DNA of 64,000 nt from Bedellia somnulentella (GCA_963576735.1 OY755174.1:8060001-8124000); one strand, 5' to 3'; numbered from the stretch's first letter, positions 22,986 to 35,697 are shown. Notes: generated from the letters alone by a model not told the origin. Numbers and translations are program-made.

Positions 22986-23317
22986 TAGCATGAAGACTGC
23001 AGGTATTAAGCGGAATTAAGAAAAGAAATTTATTAATATTAGAATTTATTTAAAAAAAAAAGATATATGAAACGTAAATAATAATCACTGATTTTCTCCT
23101 CCAAATGCAAGTAGACTTTGAAGTATTTATCAAGTTTGCATTAACCAATCATTACCACTTCCCTGACTGCTCCTGTCTTTCCTTTTATAATAAGTATTTT
23201 TTTGTTTATTTTTTAGGGCCTACCATCTGTGGGTTGCTTATCTTTTGCTTATCATATCAAGTTAAATGATATAACCCTGTCACTTGATACTTGCATACTG
23301 ACGGCTATTATGAGTTG

Positions 23318-23750
23318 CATAAAATATAGACATATGCTGTTAAAAGATATTTTTTTGATAATTTTATGTAGAATATTTCCGTCATACATGATTTCTATGT
23401 AACTATAACCATTAAGGCTGCACACGCGAAGGAAGCTTAAAAAATGGAGTAACTTACCCCGTTTCCCCAAAATTTCCCAAAATTCCCCTTCACTACTCTG
23501 CTGAAAAGCCTGAGGCCACTAAACCTGCCCAGGAGTATAAAAAATAATTCTACCAAGTTTCGTTAAAATCCGTCGAGTAGCTTTTGTTTCCATAAGGAAC
23601 ATACAAACCGACAGACAGACAGACAGACAAAAATTTTACTGATTGCATTTTTAGCATCAGTATCGATCACTAATCACCCCCTGATAGTTATTTTGAAAAT
23701 ATATTTAATGTACAGAATTGACCTCTCTACAGATTTATTATAAGTATAGA
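23318..23750 (-). mobile_element. Helitron-like repeat, copy 3
   Basis: The minus strand begins TCTATACTTATAATAAATC after an A (23749-23750). It is collinear with copies 1 and 2 as far as ATGTCTATATTTTATGC, where similarity stops. Confidence 0.6.
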
Positions 23751-25455
23751 TAGGACAATAATTTTAGTTTTTAATGCATAACAACTCTTCGCTATCAATA
23801 ATTCTGATTGCCTTGGCAATCCCTAATTGAATGCTTCTGATTTTCTTCTGATACTTTTCTGTAAACTGAGTAAAATACTCGTAAATACCAAGTTCATTTA
23901 GCTATAGCACTCCATAGTCCATGGGCGTCGTACGAGATCAGTTTTGATTTTGAGGTTTTTAGTGTATTGAGTATTTGTAAAAGTACTGTTTCTGTTCCTC
24001 ATTTCCAACAAAATTCTGTTCTTATTATATAAAACGAAGGCGCAAAAATTTCGGCGTAATCGAATTAATTATTCCACCATTCTAACTTATCTGGAGCTTT
24101 CATCGTGTCATGATAGGCAGTTGGGTTTCATATCAAATCTGAAACTCCCTAATTTATGTTCATAATTGACTTTGCTTGTTCTCAACGTAAGCATCGAAGG
24201 GTTCTCCTGTGATAAACCTCTGCAGAACCCGTAATTAATCATGAATATCGGAACTAGTGTTACTTTGAATAATAGAAGTTTCATTATTAAACGGTAAAAG
24301 TTTTTCCTTAATAATATTTCTATTATTGTAATTAGCAATTTGTATTATGCATCAAATTGTCAATCATCATCAAATTTAAATGTAGTTTTTAATTCGTAAA
24401 TATTGTTTAGTTTTACTTTTGATGAATTGTTTGTTGATGATTCACTGAGAGAATTTCTTGGAAAATTCATGGCGTGATTTGTTGGTTCCTTAACTGACTT
24501 TAAATAAAAGTTCTAGCTAAGAGGAGGTATCCAATTCCACTTTCTTTTTGTAGTACGTCATTTAATATACCTATATATATAAAAAATAAAAATAAATAAA
24601 GTTCCGCATCTCAAAAGAGAATTAAATAAAATCAACATGAATTATGCAGCCCATATGTTATGGAGAGAAGTCGTAGCATGAAAAAATAAACACCCTTTTT
24701 TTCTATTTTCTGCTACAAAAATCGGATGACAAATAAATAGGGATCAACAATGTGTCTTCAGTTCTTTTTTTTAGAACTACTTATAAAAGACACATTTTAT
24801 ATTATCATGTAACCATATTTATTAAGCCTCCAATACTCAGGGTAAGAACATAGAGACATTAATTTAGACTCGATTGCCCTTCTCTTACTCAACATTTCGG
24901 GTAAATCGGCATCGTGGTAATCTGACGAAATAGCTCTTTGGCTTAAGGCGAAAGTTAGTACTCTCAGCTTAATAACTTCCCGGCGTGAAATGCTCTGTAG
25001 AGAATAAAGTATTAGTAGACTAAGAAGAGAGTGTCTGTGCATAAAGTTTAAGTAAGTTGATAGTTAGGAGACAGACTTTTACGTAGCCCTTTTCTCATTA
25101 GTAACCTAATAATTCTTTGGAGCTGTACTGTAGCAACCTTTATAAAAAGTATTTTCTTCAATATTTTTCTGCTTTATTATATTTTATAGTTACGTTGTAA
25201 TACAAAGTTATATGTGAGTTATTTTAATAATGGTGAAGGTAGGAAGGTAAAAATAAAGTTGAAGAATCGATATGCCATACTCAATTAGTTTAATTAAATT
25301 CAATACAAAGCAAATGATTTCATATTTGTTTTAACTTTAGTTTTGTAGAATATACCTATACGTACGTATAAACGAGGATATACTTGAAAAAAATGTTGTT
25401 ACTAGTACCTACTTCTACCGTAAAATGTGGGAGATCTATGTTACTTTAAGTGGCT
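23751..25455. other. AT-rich DNA, no recognised feature
   Basis: Two minus-strand frames (24108-24338 and 24797-25042) are open but unlike any family I know. I see no repeats, RNA genes or splice-supported exons. Confidence 0.4.
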
Positions 25456-25459
25456 ATTT

Positions 25460-25545
25460 CATTCAGTCTCTATTTAGGGGTTGGATGAGGAATATCTAAT
25501 TCTGAGGGTCTGGTTTTTTGAGATTAATGGCCGATATTGTATGTT
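25460..25545 (+). repeat. SINE-B 3' fragment, strongly decayed
   Basis: GGATGAGGAATATCTAATTC, TGAGGGTCTGG and ATTAATGGCCGATATTGTAT follow the last third of SINE-B with many changes. Confidence 0.4.
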
Positions 25546-25831
25546 TATCTATTCTAAAAGAGCCATATTTTAATTTTAATATATAATGGATTTACCAATG
25601 CGATTTTAAAGCTTCTAATAATGAATTATTTTTGAAAAACTTATCGCCTAATACTATTTTTATCGGGTACATTACGCTTATTCAAAACACAACGTTTTTA
25701 AAAGCTTGTAACATTTCGACTATGACGATTCCTCTCAAAATGAATTGAACTAAGTTTCATTTTGACAAATTACATTACAACGATGTTTCATTTGACTTTT
25801 TGAAATTTCATAATTAGTTAATTATACTTAC

Positions 25832-25989
25832 ATAATTTGAATGGTTTCGTTCATGAAAACCTTATGTGGGGATTATTACTTATAAATAAAGAATAAATAA
25901 AGGAAAGAAAAATTTCGACACAGGCGGGAATCGAACCCGCGACCTCGGGTATACGCCCCCGTCACTTTGCCAATTGAGCTACCGTGTCA
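25832..25989 (-). mobile_element. SINE-C (tRNA-derived), copy 1
   Basis: In minus orientation a tRNA-like head of about 73 nt (box A TAGCTCAATTGG at 25981-25970; box B GGTTCGATTCC at 25937-25927) leads into an AT-rich body with TTTCTTTCCTTTATTTATTC and ends ATGAGGTTTTCATGAAC-like. The acceptor strands GACACGG and CTGTGTC pair and the T-arm is good. However, the loop reads GCGTATA with C at the usual U33 place, and the same unit recurs with a body, so I call it a SINE rather than a working tRNA. Confidence 0.7.
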
Positions 25990-26144
25990 ATGGCTGCCAG
26001 CGCGAAATTCTTCTATCCTTTATTTCTTTTACACGTTTAAGTTGTGTTTACATTTCCTACCTCCAATTTATTTTTACTAATTCGGAAGGTCACTTGTCTA
26101 CTTTTTCAGATAGAATGCAAATGTTGAGAACGCTCAACTGTCAC

Positions 26145-26545
26145 ATAATTTGAATGTTTTTGTTCATGAAAACCTCATGTGGGGATTATTACTAATAATA
26201 CAATACATACATACATAGATATACTCACGGCTATAAATCCCTTAACGGGCTATCCAGAGCTTTGGAATGAGAAATTTCTCAGCCACTTTTGGAAGTTGAT
26301 TGGGGAAAAGATGGTAATAATAAATGTTTTTGGTGACGGGTCTCCAACCACATCGCCCAAAAATCACTAGAAAAGCCCCTATACCCTTAGTCACCTCTTA
26401 CGATCACCCACGGGTAGAAATGGGGTAGTGTTTATTGTTACTAATAAATAAAGGAAAGAAAAATTTCTACACAGGCGGGAGTCGAACCCGCGACCTCGGG
26501 TATATGCCCCCGTCGCTCTGACAACCAGCCTCGTATTTATTCTTA
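26145..26545 (-). mobile_element. SINE-C, copy 2, split by a SINE-B
   Basis: The body end (TTCATGAAAACCTCATGTGG, from 26163) is separated from the rest of the unit (AATAAAGGAAAGAAAAATTT to GTCGCTCTGACAACC) by a SINE-B. The tRNA-like head is damaged at its box A. Confidence 0.7.
26199..26437 (-). mobile_element. SINE-B nested in SINE-C, 10-bp TSD
   Basis: A complete reversed SINE-B is flanked by TTACTAATAA at 26189-26198 and 26438-26447. This gives precise limits and shows it is younger than the SINE-C copy it splits. Confidence 0.9.
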
Positions 26546-26695
26546 AATGGCATAACGAGTGAACCAATATGGCGGAGCAATAAAATCACAGTATTTTCAC
26601 TCATTCACATAAAGCATTACAAGTGTAAAAAATACTTCGATATAATGTGACTTTCTGGGATAGTATTTATTTAGGTGATACGCAGCATTAAACAA

Positions 26696-26890
26696 ATGTC
26701 TGAAAGCATACCAAGAATTCTATATGGTATTGTCAAAGATTCGTCTGACTCAAAATATAACATGGTGAAGCTTGTAGATCTTGAAACACGTAGGTATATT
26801 GAAACGTCTTTCACAAATGGCGGCGAGATGAAGCCCGGTGCAGCCGTCCTTGCAAATGTTACGAAACTGCCAAACTATTGCAGAAACTAA
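26696..26890 (+). CDS. Small unrecognised ORF, 64 codons
   Basis: ATG at 26696 opens a 64-codon frame ending TAA at 26888-26890. The frame is open back to 26675, where an in-frame TAG sits. That TAG is also part of a fair acceptor (GTATTTATTTAG, AG at 26673-26674), so it could be a terminal exon. The composition is more coding-like than elsewhere: mixed polar and hydrophobic residues, GGEMKPGAAVLANVTKLP near the C-terminus, and GCC/GGC codons in an AT-rich setting. I see no signal peptide, membrane segment or known motif. An ATGGCGG word lies 120 bp upstream. Function unknown. Confidence 0.35.
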   Translation: MSESIPRILYGIVKDSSDSKYNMVKLVDLETRRYIETSFTNGGEMKPGAAVLANVTKLPNYCRN

Positions 26891-27862
26891 CTAGTTGCTA
26901 CAACCTGTCGCAGTGAAGCATGTCTTTACGAATTCGTATATTTAAATTTTGTGAATTTATTCCTTTTTAACTTGTTACTATACTATTTTATTGGTCTCTA
27001 TTTTTTGTACTGATATTTGCAAAAATGTGACTGTGAAACTAATCATTGAGATATTTAGTTATATCCGTTCTCAAACAAAATTAATTCGTTATCACACGTG
27101 GACCTTTTTTTTAATATACTAGAAAAAACATATGAATCGACACATAATTCATAGAAATTACACTACAATAAGCTTTTCATAAATTTTAATTCTACTGCAG
27201 TGATTTTAATGAAAATGTAAAATAATATTCTGTTGATACAAATGCTCTCTAGAATATGTAGTTCTGCTTTTGAACCTCAGATCTAAAACCGTTTGTAATA
27301 TTTGTTTTTTTATGGTAAATTTCAGCTCGAATCAAATCAAATTACTTTACTGATATCTTATGTAACATTCAATTATATATTAAAATATAACAAATGTTGT
27401 CCAAAAGTACCCTGTGAGGGGCGTAGCAATGCAATGCAAGTTTCAACAAAAATAGAAATAACACTTATGCTCATTAAAATAGTCTAAAGAAGTTAATTAA
27501 TTAATTTAATCAAAATGAGCGGTCAATAATCTATCATATGCCGTATTTTAAATAAACAATTATTTTGACTAAGTAAGAGAAAGGAATATTTGCATACCAA
27601 ACACATATATATAACAAAACACTTATACTTAATTCAGACTGTGAAACGAAGGTTTATTTGATAATTAGTTCGTAGTGATACTAATTAGTACAAAATGTAT
27701 TCATACACTATAGTGTGTATATGAACTCATTAAATTCATAAGCTACATTGCACCCTTTGACAGTAAAGTTATCGATGCGTTTTTGGAATGCAGGTGTATG
27801 TTTCTATAATGTATAACCACAAAATGTATTACTTAACACCTCAATTAATATTTTCAAGTGAC
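26891..27862. other. AT-rich DNA, no recognised feature
   Basis: No gene or repeat was recognised. Confidence 0.4.
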
Positions 27863-27873
27863 ACCATTTAATA

Positions 27874-28125
27874 TTTCGCCGTGTAGTGTCGGCTTCGAAT
27901 GTCACTACCCCGTTTCTAACGATGCGAACGTAAGAGGCGACTAACGGTATTGGGCTTTTAAGGGATTTTTGGGCGATGCGGTTGGAGACCCATCACCAAC
28001 AACCTTTATTTTTACCATCTTTTCCCCACTCACATTTCCAAAAGTGGCTGAGGAATTTCTAATTCCTTAGCTCTGGCTACCCCTTCTAGGGATTTACAGC
28101 CGTGAGTATATGTATGTATGTATGT
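27874..28125 (+). mobile_element. SINE-B, full length, 11-bp TSD
   Basis: ACCATTTAATA occurs at 27863-27873 and 28126-28136. Between them lie TTTC, then GCCGTGTAGTGTCGGC and the whole SINE-B to TATGTATGTATGT. One of the cleanest copies in the window. Confidence 0.92.
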
Positions 28126-28136
28126 ACCATTTAATA

Positions 28137-29522
28137 ATATTTTATCTTACATCAAGTATGTAGTATGTAATAGTATTATGAATTTCGGGAAATAAAATCG
28201 TAAGTCTAGTTAAGTAGTTCTATTGCAAAACTGACAACGTATACCGATATCTCCTCGGGTGAAATACATCATACCACTTCGTTTTACCTTCAAAATGTTT
28301 TGAGCGTTAAGTAATTACTTTGTTCAACGTAAACAGCTCTACTGCAAACGTATGATATACATATCGTCGACAAAAGAGAAATATTTTCAAGACAAAAAAT
28401 ATAGCTTGTTTAAAGTTCTAGTCAATGCAACATTCTTTTTAAAATGAGATACGAACTTAAAAGCTCCTTAGAGAATTTTGTAACAGTAACAGTAATTGCT
28501 ACTTAAGCAAAGAAGATCACACAAAAACTTTATGATGTATAAAGTTACAATATATTAAATGCTGTTACGAATTAATTCGTTCTCATCATTACCGTTGCAT
28601 ACGAATAGACCAATATCTGTCGATCCATATTCTAAAACATAATGCATACTACGTCAAAGATAATTTTAGATGGAAATGAAAATCAAAAGAAAAAGGGAAT
28701 AACATATAAAAAGTATTGATTACCGGTTAATATTAAAAAGTAACTACACACACAGCTAATTAGTTTTAATAATAACTAATACAATAGGATACTCTGGCTT
28801 CCGAGTATATGTTTGTATGTGTAGTAAACACCGATCATACTTTGGAGGGATCTTTGAATATTAAAGTAGCTAGTCAGTTTGAAATAGGTAGTGATATAAA
28901 TAGAAAATAAAACAGCTAGTGTAGTTTGGATTGGCAGGACGGATACCAAGGTCCCCAGCGTGTAATCAAAGCTAGTGGTCAGATAGCTCTGGGACAAGGG
29001 GAATCGTTTTCCGCTTACTTCTGTAGCCATCAATTCATTTCACAAAAAAAATTGAAAAAGTCTGAGACATAAGATTAGCTGTATTAGTTTTTCATTTTAT
29101 ATGCGTGTGTTAAATGGTCTTAGAATGCGATTAAGCCTTCAAAGAAAGGAATGTTATATTTTAATACACCTGGCATATAGACATATTGATAAAACTCTAT
29201 TATTCATCAGTAGTGACTATGTTTAATGTACCTTGCGAATTGCAAGATTGCAAATCTATTTCGCAATTATAAAGTTAAAAATTATCGGAATGTCTTTTTG
29301 CATCAAATAACAGCTTACTGAGCTCTGTGTGCCAGCTACATGCACAAAAATGAAACTAATTTCACAAGGGACAAAGACTTCGAGCATTCTTTAACTCAGT
29401 AGGCTTGTTAAATTTCAGATCAATAGACTGTTTTTTTTTTATCTGAAGCGATCAATCTTTCGGTCGAATTTGGACTTGGATCCTGGATTACAGTATTTTT
29501 TTTATAACGAAAATAAAATGTC
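28137..29522. other. AT-rich DNA, no recognised feature
   Basis: An 85-codon minus frame at 28776-29033 has no recognisable features. Nothing else stands out. Confidence 0.4.
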
Positions 29523-29745
29523 TGTGTAACACCAACTCATTTTTCTCTGTGAGTGCTCGCACGTAGGAATTGGGGCATTTTAAAATATTTTCAGGCTATG
29601 TGACTGGAGATTCATCACAAACGATCCTTTGTTTAACAATCTATTTCCCACTCAACTTCTAAGTATGCCCGATTAAATTTGAACTCTGAAGCTCTGACTA
29701 CCCCTTTTGATGATTTATAGCTGCAAGCATATGCATGTATGTGTA
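29523..29745 (+). mobile_element. SINE-B, old diverged copy
   Basis: The order of blocks is kept (GGAATTGGGGCATTTTA, GACTGGAGATTCATCAC, GCTCTGACTACCCC, ATTTATAGCTGCAAGCATAT) but about one base in five differs. Confidence 0.65.
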
Positions 29746-30325
29746 TTCTTATAAATATAAATCAGCAAACGCGTGCTTTGATATTTAATAATCAAATCCA
29801 ATTTCCTATGCTCGATATATCCGAGTATGAGATTAATTGAGTTATGTCTTACGCTTAGTTCTGTTTTAAAAAGAAATACCTGAACTTAGGATAAATAGGA
29901 GGTGATGATTAACCTGCCTTATTTTCTTCAAATCCTCAAAAAATTAATATCAATAATAATAATACTAATAATTTATTCATATTTATATGATAGAATATTT
30001 TGATATAAACTAAACAGCGCCAGTAATAACTATTCTAATATTAAATTAAAATACTAGTTTAAGTTGCAAAAGTGTCTCTTAGAGTTTTCTATCCGGAGCT
30101 TAAAAGTTAATATTTGCATAGCTTGACGTATAAATCAAGAGGATGCTCAACATAGTACAAAATTAGCCAAAACTGCAAAACAATATTTAAATTAAAAACT
30201 CCAAAACGTTTTTCCAACGGTTATTTCATTCCCATATTAATATAAACGATATATGTAATATTATGAATGATACGGTGATTGAAATGAAATCCCACAATAA
30301 TGAATAAGTCACTATTTGCTGCAAT
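29746..30325. other. AT-rich DNA, no recognised feature
   Basis: Only AAT/TAA-rich low-complexity sequence is seen. Confidence 0.4.
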
Positions 30326-30330
30326 GAACC

Positions 30331-30577
30331 GTGTAGTGCCGGCTTACAACGTCACTATCCCTTACTTCCCACAGATGACGTAATAGGCGAGGGTATGGGG
30401 CTTTTTTAAGCGGTTTTTGGGTGATGTGGTTGGAGACCCATCACCAACGATACTTTGTTTCTACCATCTTGTCCCCTATCAACTTCCGAATGCGGCTGAG
30501 GATTCTCTAGCTCTGAAGCTCTGGCTACCCATTTTTGGGGTTTTATGGCCGTGAGTATATGTATATACGTATGGGGC
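30331..30577 (+). mobile_element. SINE-B, full length
   Basis: It begins CCGTGTAGTGCCGGCTTAC and runs through GTGATGTGGTTGGAGACCC to GCTCTGGCTACCC and GGCCGTGAGTATATGTATA. The second strand of the head stem is changed (CACTATC). Confidence 0.88.
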
Positions 30578-31404
30578 AATAAAAAGCAACAAAGATTAAA
30601 TTTTAATAAGCATATTTAAACTCCGAAAACATTAAATAAACTTGCATCATGACACCAGGAAGTTAAAAACAATACGTTGAAAATCCGCGTTAAAGTCTGA
30701 ATATTCAGCGCATATGCGGAATGACTTCATAAACATAACTTCATAACTGCTGAAATTTCCACAGACATATTGCCACTTGTTTTGAGCGCCGCGAGCGAAT
30801 GAATTCTGGAGCTAAAAACGGCCGATAAACAATTTAGCGATACTCGTAAAATCGCTTTCAGAGTTAATTTATTTGGGGACTTACAGTACCAATTACAATT
30901 ATCGTATATCACTAAGGCAATGGTCTCAAGAGTAGTTACCGAATTCGTTCAATCGGCTGCTTAGTAGGTTTCCTCCGAAACTCAGTTTCATATGTTTTTA
31001 TGATGACCTTTTTGCCCTCTGAGAGTGTAAAGCATGAAATTTAACATGTATGTCTGATTGAATCAGATTTTCACTTGAATGAAATTTAGAAGTAGGAGGA
31101 AATTTTATTATTTATGGATAATCTTAATATTAATTGTTATGGGAGTATATTGGCGCAAAATATGGTAATAGAAAGATTGTTTAGTACGAATTACGCGGAT
31201 ATATTGCATGTATTTGATGTGCTTCCGCGCGTTATAACACCTTAAGGAGTTTCCATCATGAAAACTTGAATTCATTTTATTGAGCCAGCAAGTGGATATT
31301 TTGTAAACAAGTCAGCAAAATTACATGTTAATCTGCTACTCTTTTGTATAACAAATAGCTTGATAACTTTGCATGTTTGACTAATAATATATTTGTTTTT
31401 CTGT
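30578..31404. other. AT-rich DNA, no recognised feature
   Basis: Nothing recognisable, apart from a 61-codon minus frame at 30727-30912 without features. Confidence 0.4.
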
Positions 31405-31775
31405 ATAATAAACTTTCACGCCGTTTATCCCCGAAGAGGTTGGCAGAGGTACCAATACTTCTGAACTCACATGGCAGCGCCATCTAGTGTCCACAGAAGG
31501 TACCCACGTTTTGCTTAGACAGTGTACTCACGTGATAGGGGGCAGGCCTATCGCCGTTTTGTACGAATACACTGTCACATGACTAAGTACAACTCAGCCA
31601 TGTGGGTTTCCTCACGATGTTTTCCCTCACCGTTAACAACCATGATAAATTAACCACACATATGACTTTAGAAAAGACAAATTGGTGTAGGCCCGACCCA
31701 CGATTGGAACTTACGCCTTTCTGTTTTCGGGCGGGTGCTCTATCCACTGGACTATCATGTCGCTTTTTCTGTATG
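31405..31775 (-). mobile_element. SINE-A, full length
   Basis: In reverse orientation it carries the complete unit: a tRNA-like head (GATAGTCCAGTGGATAGAGC read on the minus strand), the GGTTGTTAACGGTGAGGGAA region, GATAGGCCTGCCCCCTATCA, then the CTCTGCCAACC domain and tail. One internal segment (CATGGCAGCGCCATCTAGTG) differs from the 46863 copy. This copy and that one define the family. Confidence 0.85.
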
Positions 31776-32069
31776 TTGGGCTCAATATATTATATCAGTG
31801 ACAGGTAGTGGCGCGCGCTGTCATCTCGCTATAACCGCCGCGGGTGTTACCATTTGCTCGAGATAAAAAAAAATTGGACAGTTAACGTTGCTTCCCGTTT
31901 AACCAGTTTTTTTTTTATTTTACTGGATTCGATTAAAACCTACCCATCTATACTTACGGCATGGTTTTAATCTCAAAAACGAGTAGACTGGCTTTACTTA
32001 CTTTACTCAGGATTACTCAGGATTTTAGTTTTCTTAATATAGGAAAACGGTGACAGCACAAAGGATAAC
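31776..32069. other. Short unassigned segment
   Basis: AGTGGCGCGCGCTGTCATC and ACCGCCGCGGGTGTTACC (31807-31850) are G+C-rich against the background. No family assigned. Confidence 0.3.
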
Positions 32070-32195
32070 AACTTCCGACTATCATGTAGACAGGCATGTG
32101 TTCAAATTCCGAGTCGGGTCTATACCTATTTGACCTTCACAAGGACATAAAATGTACCTAGTCATGTGATAGCGATAGGCCTGCCGTATATAGTC
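32070..32195 (+). repeat. SINE-A fragment with internal deletion
   Basis: GACTATCATGTAGACAGGCA, GTTCAAATTCCGAGTCGGGT (box B region) and AGTCATGTGATAGCGATAGG are in SINE-A order. The 3' domain is missing. Confidence 0.55.
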
Positions 32196-32479
32196 TAGCT
32201 AAGGCATCGTAAATTACTATTATTCCCAGATCGTTGAAAACATACATTTATTATAAATGGCCGTAATCACTCAAAATACAGTTGAAATTAGGCGCATGAC
32301 AAGAATATTTGCTGCAAGAATTTAAATTCATTTTACCTTTGAAATTTTCTCCCCGGGGATAAAACGCTAAACGCAAATTGTGACGTGACATCATTAACAA
32401 CCTGATGTGGCGTGTATGAAAAATTGCATTTTAGCTGCAGAATAAACGTCGCATATCTAATAAATCTACTCACAAAGTG

Positions 32480-32530
32480 CCGTGTAGTGTCAGCTAAAAA
32501 TAATACGACCCCGTTTTCATCGGTTTTTTT
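32480..32530 (+). repeat. SINE-B head fragment
   Basis: GCCGTGTAGTGTCAGC followed by CGACCCCGTTTTCATCGG matches the first 50 bp of SINE-B only. Confidence 0.5.
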
Positions 32531-32627
32531 TAATGCAACGATTTTTGTGATTCGTAAAATGTTTGTATTACAATACAAACATACATTTATAAAAGTATTT
32601 GTAACACAATTCTACCTATAACATGAG

Positions 32628-32755
32628 CATATAGTGACGCTATTAGTTCCCATTGGGGTAAGCAGTAAAAATTTATCGCCACTTGAATGTTGGGCGGTGC
32701 AGCTTACAACATAGACACCCATCACTAACAGCCTTTGTCTGACAATCAGTATGTT
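32628..32755. repeat. Chimera of LINE tail and SINE-B core
   Basis: The reversed LINE tail (GACGCTATTAGTTCCCATTG, GGGGTAAGCAG, ATCGCCACTTG) passes directly into a plus-strand SINE-B core (GGGCGGTGCAGCTTAC, ACACCCATCACTAACAGCC). A rearranged or template-switched insertion is inferred. Confidence 0.45.
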
Positions 32756-34315
32756 TTGGTATAAACCCTAAACTTGTTATGGAATACGTTACATATTTTA
32801 TTTTAAACTTACTTTATTACTTTATTCATTAAAAATTCACTTTACAATTGAAACATTATAAATTACAAAATTGCAACTAATCACATTTCCAAAAACACTA
32901 AACAATCGGCTTTTTATTCATCTACCCCATTTAAATAACATTCGACGTAACAGAAAGAGAGAAACATAAGGTGTTCATTAAGGCTCTGTATTTAACTCTA
33001 CGGCTCGTATTCAATTAACCTCATTTTATAAGCGTCACCACGGCAGCATGGTTACCTAGCAGACTAGGCGAACGGAAAACTAATCAATTTTCCCGTCTGT
33101 TTTATTATCAAAAGTACAAATTAGTATAAGTCTTGTATATCAAGTGTTTATAGACTGTGAAGTAAGTAAATATTTATGCAAATGTTTTCGTAACCAGTGG
33201 TTTACCTTTAGTATACTAGGGAATCTTAAAATTTCGAGTAATTAATCAACCATTATTTTGAAGTAGCAAACGTTGAATTATCGTCTCCCTTTTGACAGCT
33301 AAGAATAGCTGAAAGGATCAGTGACAATTGATATAAATTTTAAAAACTCCAATGGAAACTAATGGCTTGAGCATATGTATGTATTAAAAGCCTAGAATAT
33401 TGTTGGTGTTATAATACTAAAACGCTCTTTTTGAATTTGAGTCGTGAGTATATTCATTTTTTGCTATCAGATTAAAATGAAGAAATAAAGACGACTTTAA
33501 GAGATTGTCTTGTCTGAAAAACATCCACTTCATTTAAAGAATAAAGAGTTCATTAGAATTCGCCTACCCTGTTAAGACTTGAAGTATTATTGGTAGTTTT
33601 GTTTTGTGCTCTTGTTCATAGAATTTAATATAATATATGTCTTAACCGACGCCAACGTGCACTCTTCTTGAGCACACATTTGTGGTTTTACACAACATGT
33701 GAGAAAATATGACTTAAAACATGCAATAACGCTTTGCAGCAAATATTAAAAAACCATGCCTTAACCCTCGACACACTATCACCAAACTACGATTTAGATT
33801 ATTAGTAAGATAAATATAAAAAATATACATATTTACGACAAACAGGATAATTCAGAATGTTTATTGCCTAAGAATCCCATGACATTTTATTACTTGGTGT
33901 TCTGACGTCCGGCTTTGAATTAAAGTAAGGGTGGCAGACCTGTTCCCGATTTATAAAAACACACTGTCAGAGAATAGTTTAAGTATAATGTTGTCATAAA
34001 AAATATATCATGACGTTATTCTTTATTGGAAGCAACTGTTATCAACGGATAAAACAATATAAATAAAAAAGTACAGCGATGCAAATCTGATTAGAGATAA
34101 ACTTTAACCCATGCTTCTATCATCTTCTTCTATAGATCTTTTTTTTCGACTCATTTCACCTGAAAGTAACTTTTTCACCATCAGATAAGTAGAAAAACCT
34201 TGAGGCTTGGTCCCTGGTCTTATATCTAAGCGATTGTTCTAATCGAATACAAGAAACATTAAACTTTTTTGCTATATATTGCTCTTATCTCTAAAATTAT
34301 CGTTATTTTGTCTCA
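32756..34315. other. AT-rich DNA, no recognised feature
   Basis: About 1.5 kb without a credible frame or repeat. Poly-A/T runs only. Confidence 0.4.
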
Positions 34316-34317
34316 TT

Positions 34318-34478
34318 CAGCTATAAATCCCAAAGTTCAGTGGGAAAGTTGGTGATAGTTCGTGCGTCTTCAGCCACATCACCCAGCAATCACTTAAAAA
34401 GCCCCAAAACATTAAGTCGTCTTTTATGTCCCTCGCAGGAAGAAGTAAGTTAATACTATTCTAAGCTGATCCTACTCA
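34318..34478 (-). mobile_element. SINE-B, old copy
   Basis: CAGCTATAAATCCC, TGGTGATAGTTCGTGCGTCT, CACATCACCCAGCAATCACT and GCCCCAAAACATTAAGTCGT follow SINE-B in reverse with internal loss of the hairpin block. Confidence 0.6.
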
Positions 34479-35529
34479 ATTTGGCGTTATTTTTAGTTAT
34501 TCAATAATAATATATTATGAGAGACTATTTCTGAAACCAGTGAGTTGGAAGATTGACCTTTAAAGATTACTAAGAAAATCTTTTATGTTTCTCATTTATT
34601 GAAAGTTTAATACCTATTTTCTATGAAATTAGAAATCATTAATTCTATTATTAGATATTCTTGTAAATTTGATAGAAGTTTTGTTAAAAATATCACCTAG
34701 CGGTGTATTTTTTTTAAAATTGTATTTAATAGTTTTTAAACAAAAGTTTAAAAACCCTATATATTTAAGTATAGTTTTGTTTTTTGACATAGGTTATTCT
34801 TATTGTCATGTCTTGCTGAAATTTACTAATAGTCTAAATAAAATAGCTATAACGATACCTATGCCTGCAATTCGGCATGTAAATATCAGACAAAATTATA
34901 GGTAAAAGAAATCCGAACCACTAAAAATATACCAGTATGTACTACTACTATGTCGAGTTGCATTTTACATTTACTCAAAGTTGCAAAGGATTTCCACAAG
35001 ATTCACTCAACACATAAGTTTCTAGAACAACTTAGTAGATCTTCTTTAAAGCTGATCACGTCGCAAACGAGTCCACTCTTTAAATTAGAATTTATCACTT
35101 CGAGGACGTTGTTTCGGTGGGCGAGTTTCCCGCCATTTCCACTGCAAAGGGATTTTATTTTTATTCTCAGACCATTTGTCTTCTTGTTACTTTAAAAAGT
35201 TTAACCTCGAATTGACTTTGAAATAGACGGCAAGCGTTGGTATGCTTTGTAGTTCTTTGTTGCTGGTTTGGGTTCAATTAATAGTGTTGCTGTTACTATA
35301 ACAGTATAGTGTTACTATACTGTTTGTTTTTTAAGATATCTTTTTTTCAGGATATTATGACAATAAAAAACAAGTTTAAAATATAATTATTAGTTTTATA
35401 AGAACGACAAACAATTAAAAAGAGACAATAATTCAAAATTCCAAGTGCACAGTTTTACAAATAACTTTTTAAGTCCTACAAGTATTGTCGGAACGAAAAT
35501 ATTTCCGATTCTATTTTTTATCACAATAA
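34479..35529. other. AT-rich DNA with one short perfect palindrome
   Basis: ACAGTATAG TGTTA CTATACTGT near 35308-35330 has 9-bp arms. Several 60-81-codon frames lack any recognisable feature. Confidence 0.4.
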
Positions 35530-35697
35530 TACATACATATACTCACGGCTATAAATCCCTAGAAGGGGTAGCCACAGCTAAGGAATTAGAAATTCCTCAT
35601 CCACATTTGCTAAATTGAGTAGGGAAAAGATGGTAAAGTAAAGGTTGTTGGTGATGGGTCTCCAACCGCATCGCCCAAAAATCCCTTAAAAGCCGGC
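35530..35697 (-). mobile_element. SINE-B, head missing, left arm of inverted pair
   Basis: The copy runs from CATACATATACTCACGGCTA to ATCGCCCAAAAATCCCTT and stops at AAAAGCC, so the 5' head of about 75 nt is absent. It faces the next copy head to head. Confidence 0.88.

Noticed and set aside
24797..25042. 81-aa minus ORF as a gene
   Set aside because: No recognisable features; expected by chance in a window this long.
25917..25989. Functional tRNA gene (GTA-like anticodon)
   Set aside because: Stems pair fairly well, but the loop lacks U33, copies differ in the D-arm, and the unit recurs with a fixed body and nested context, so it is a SINE head.
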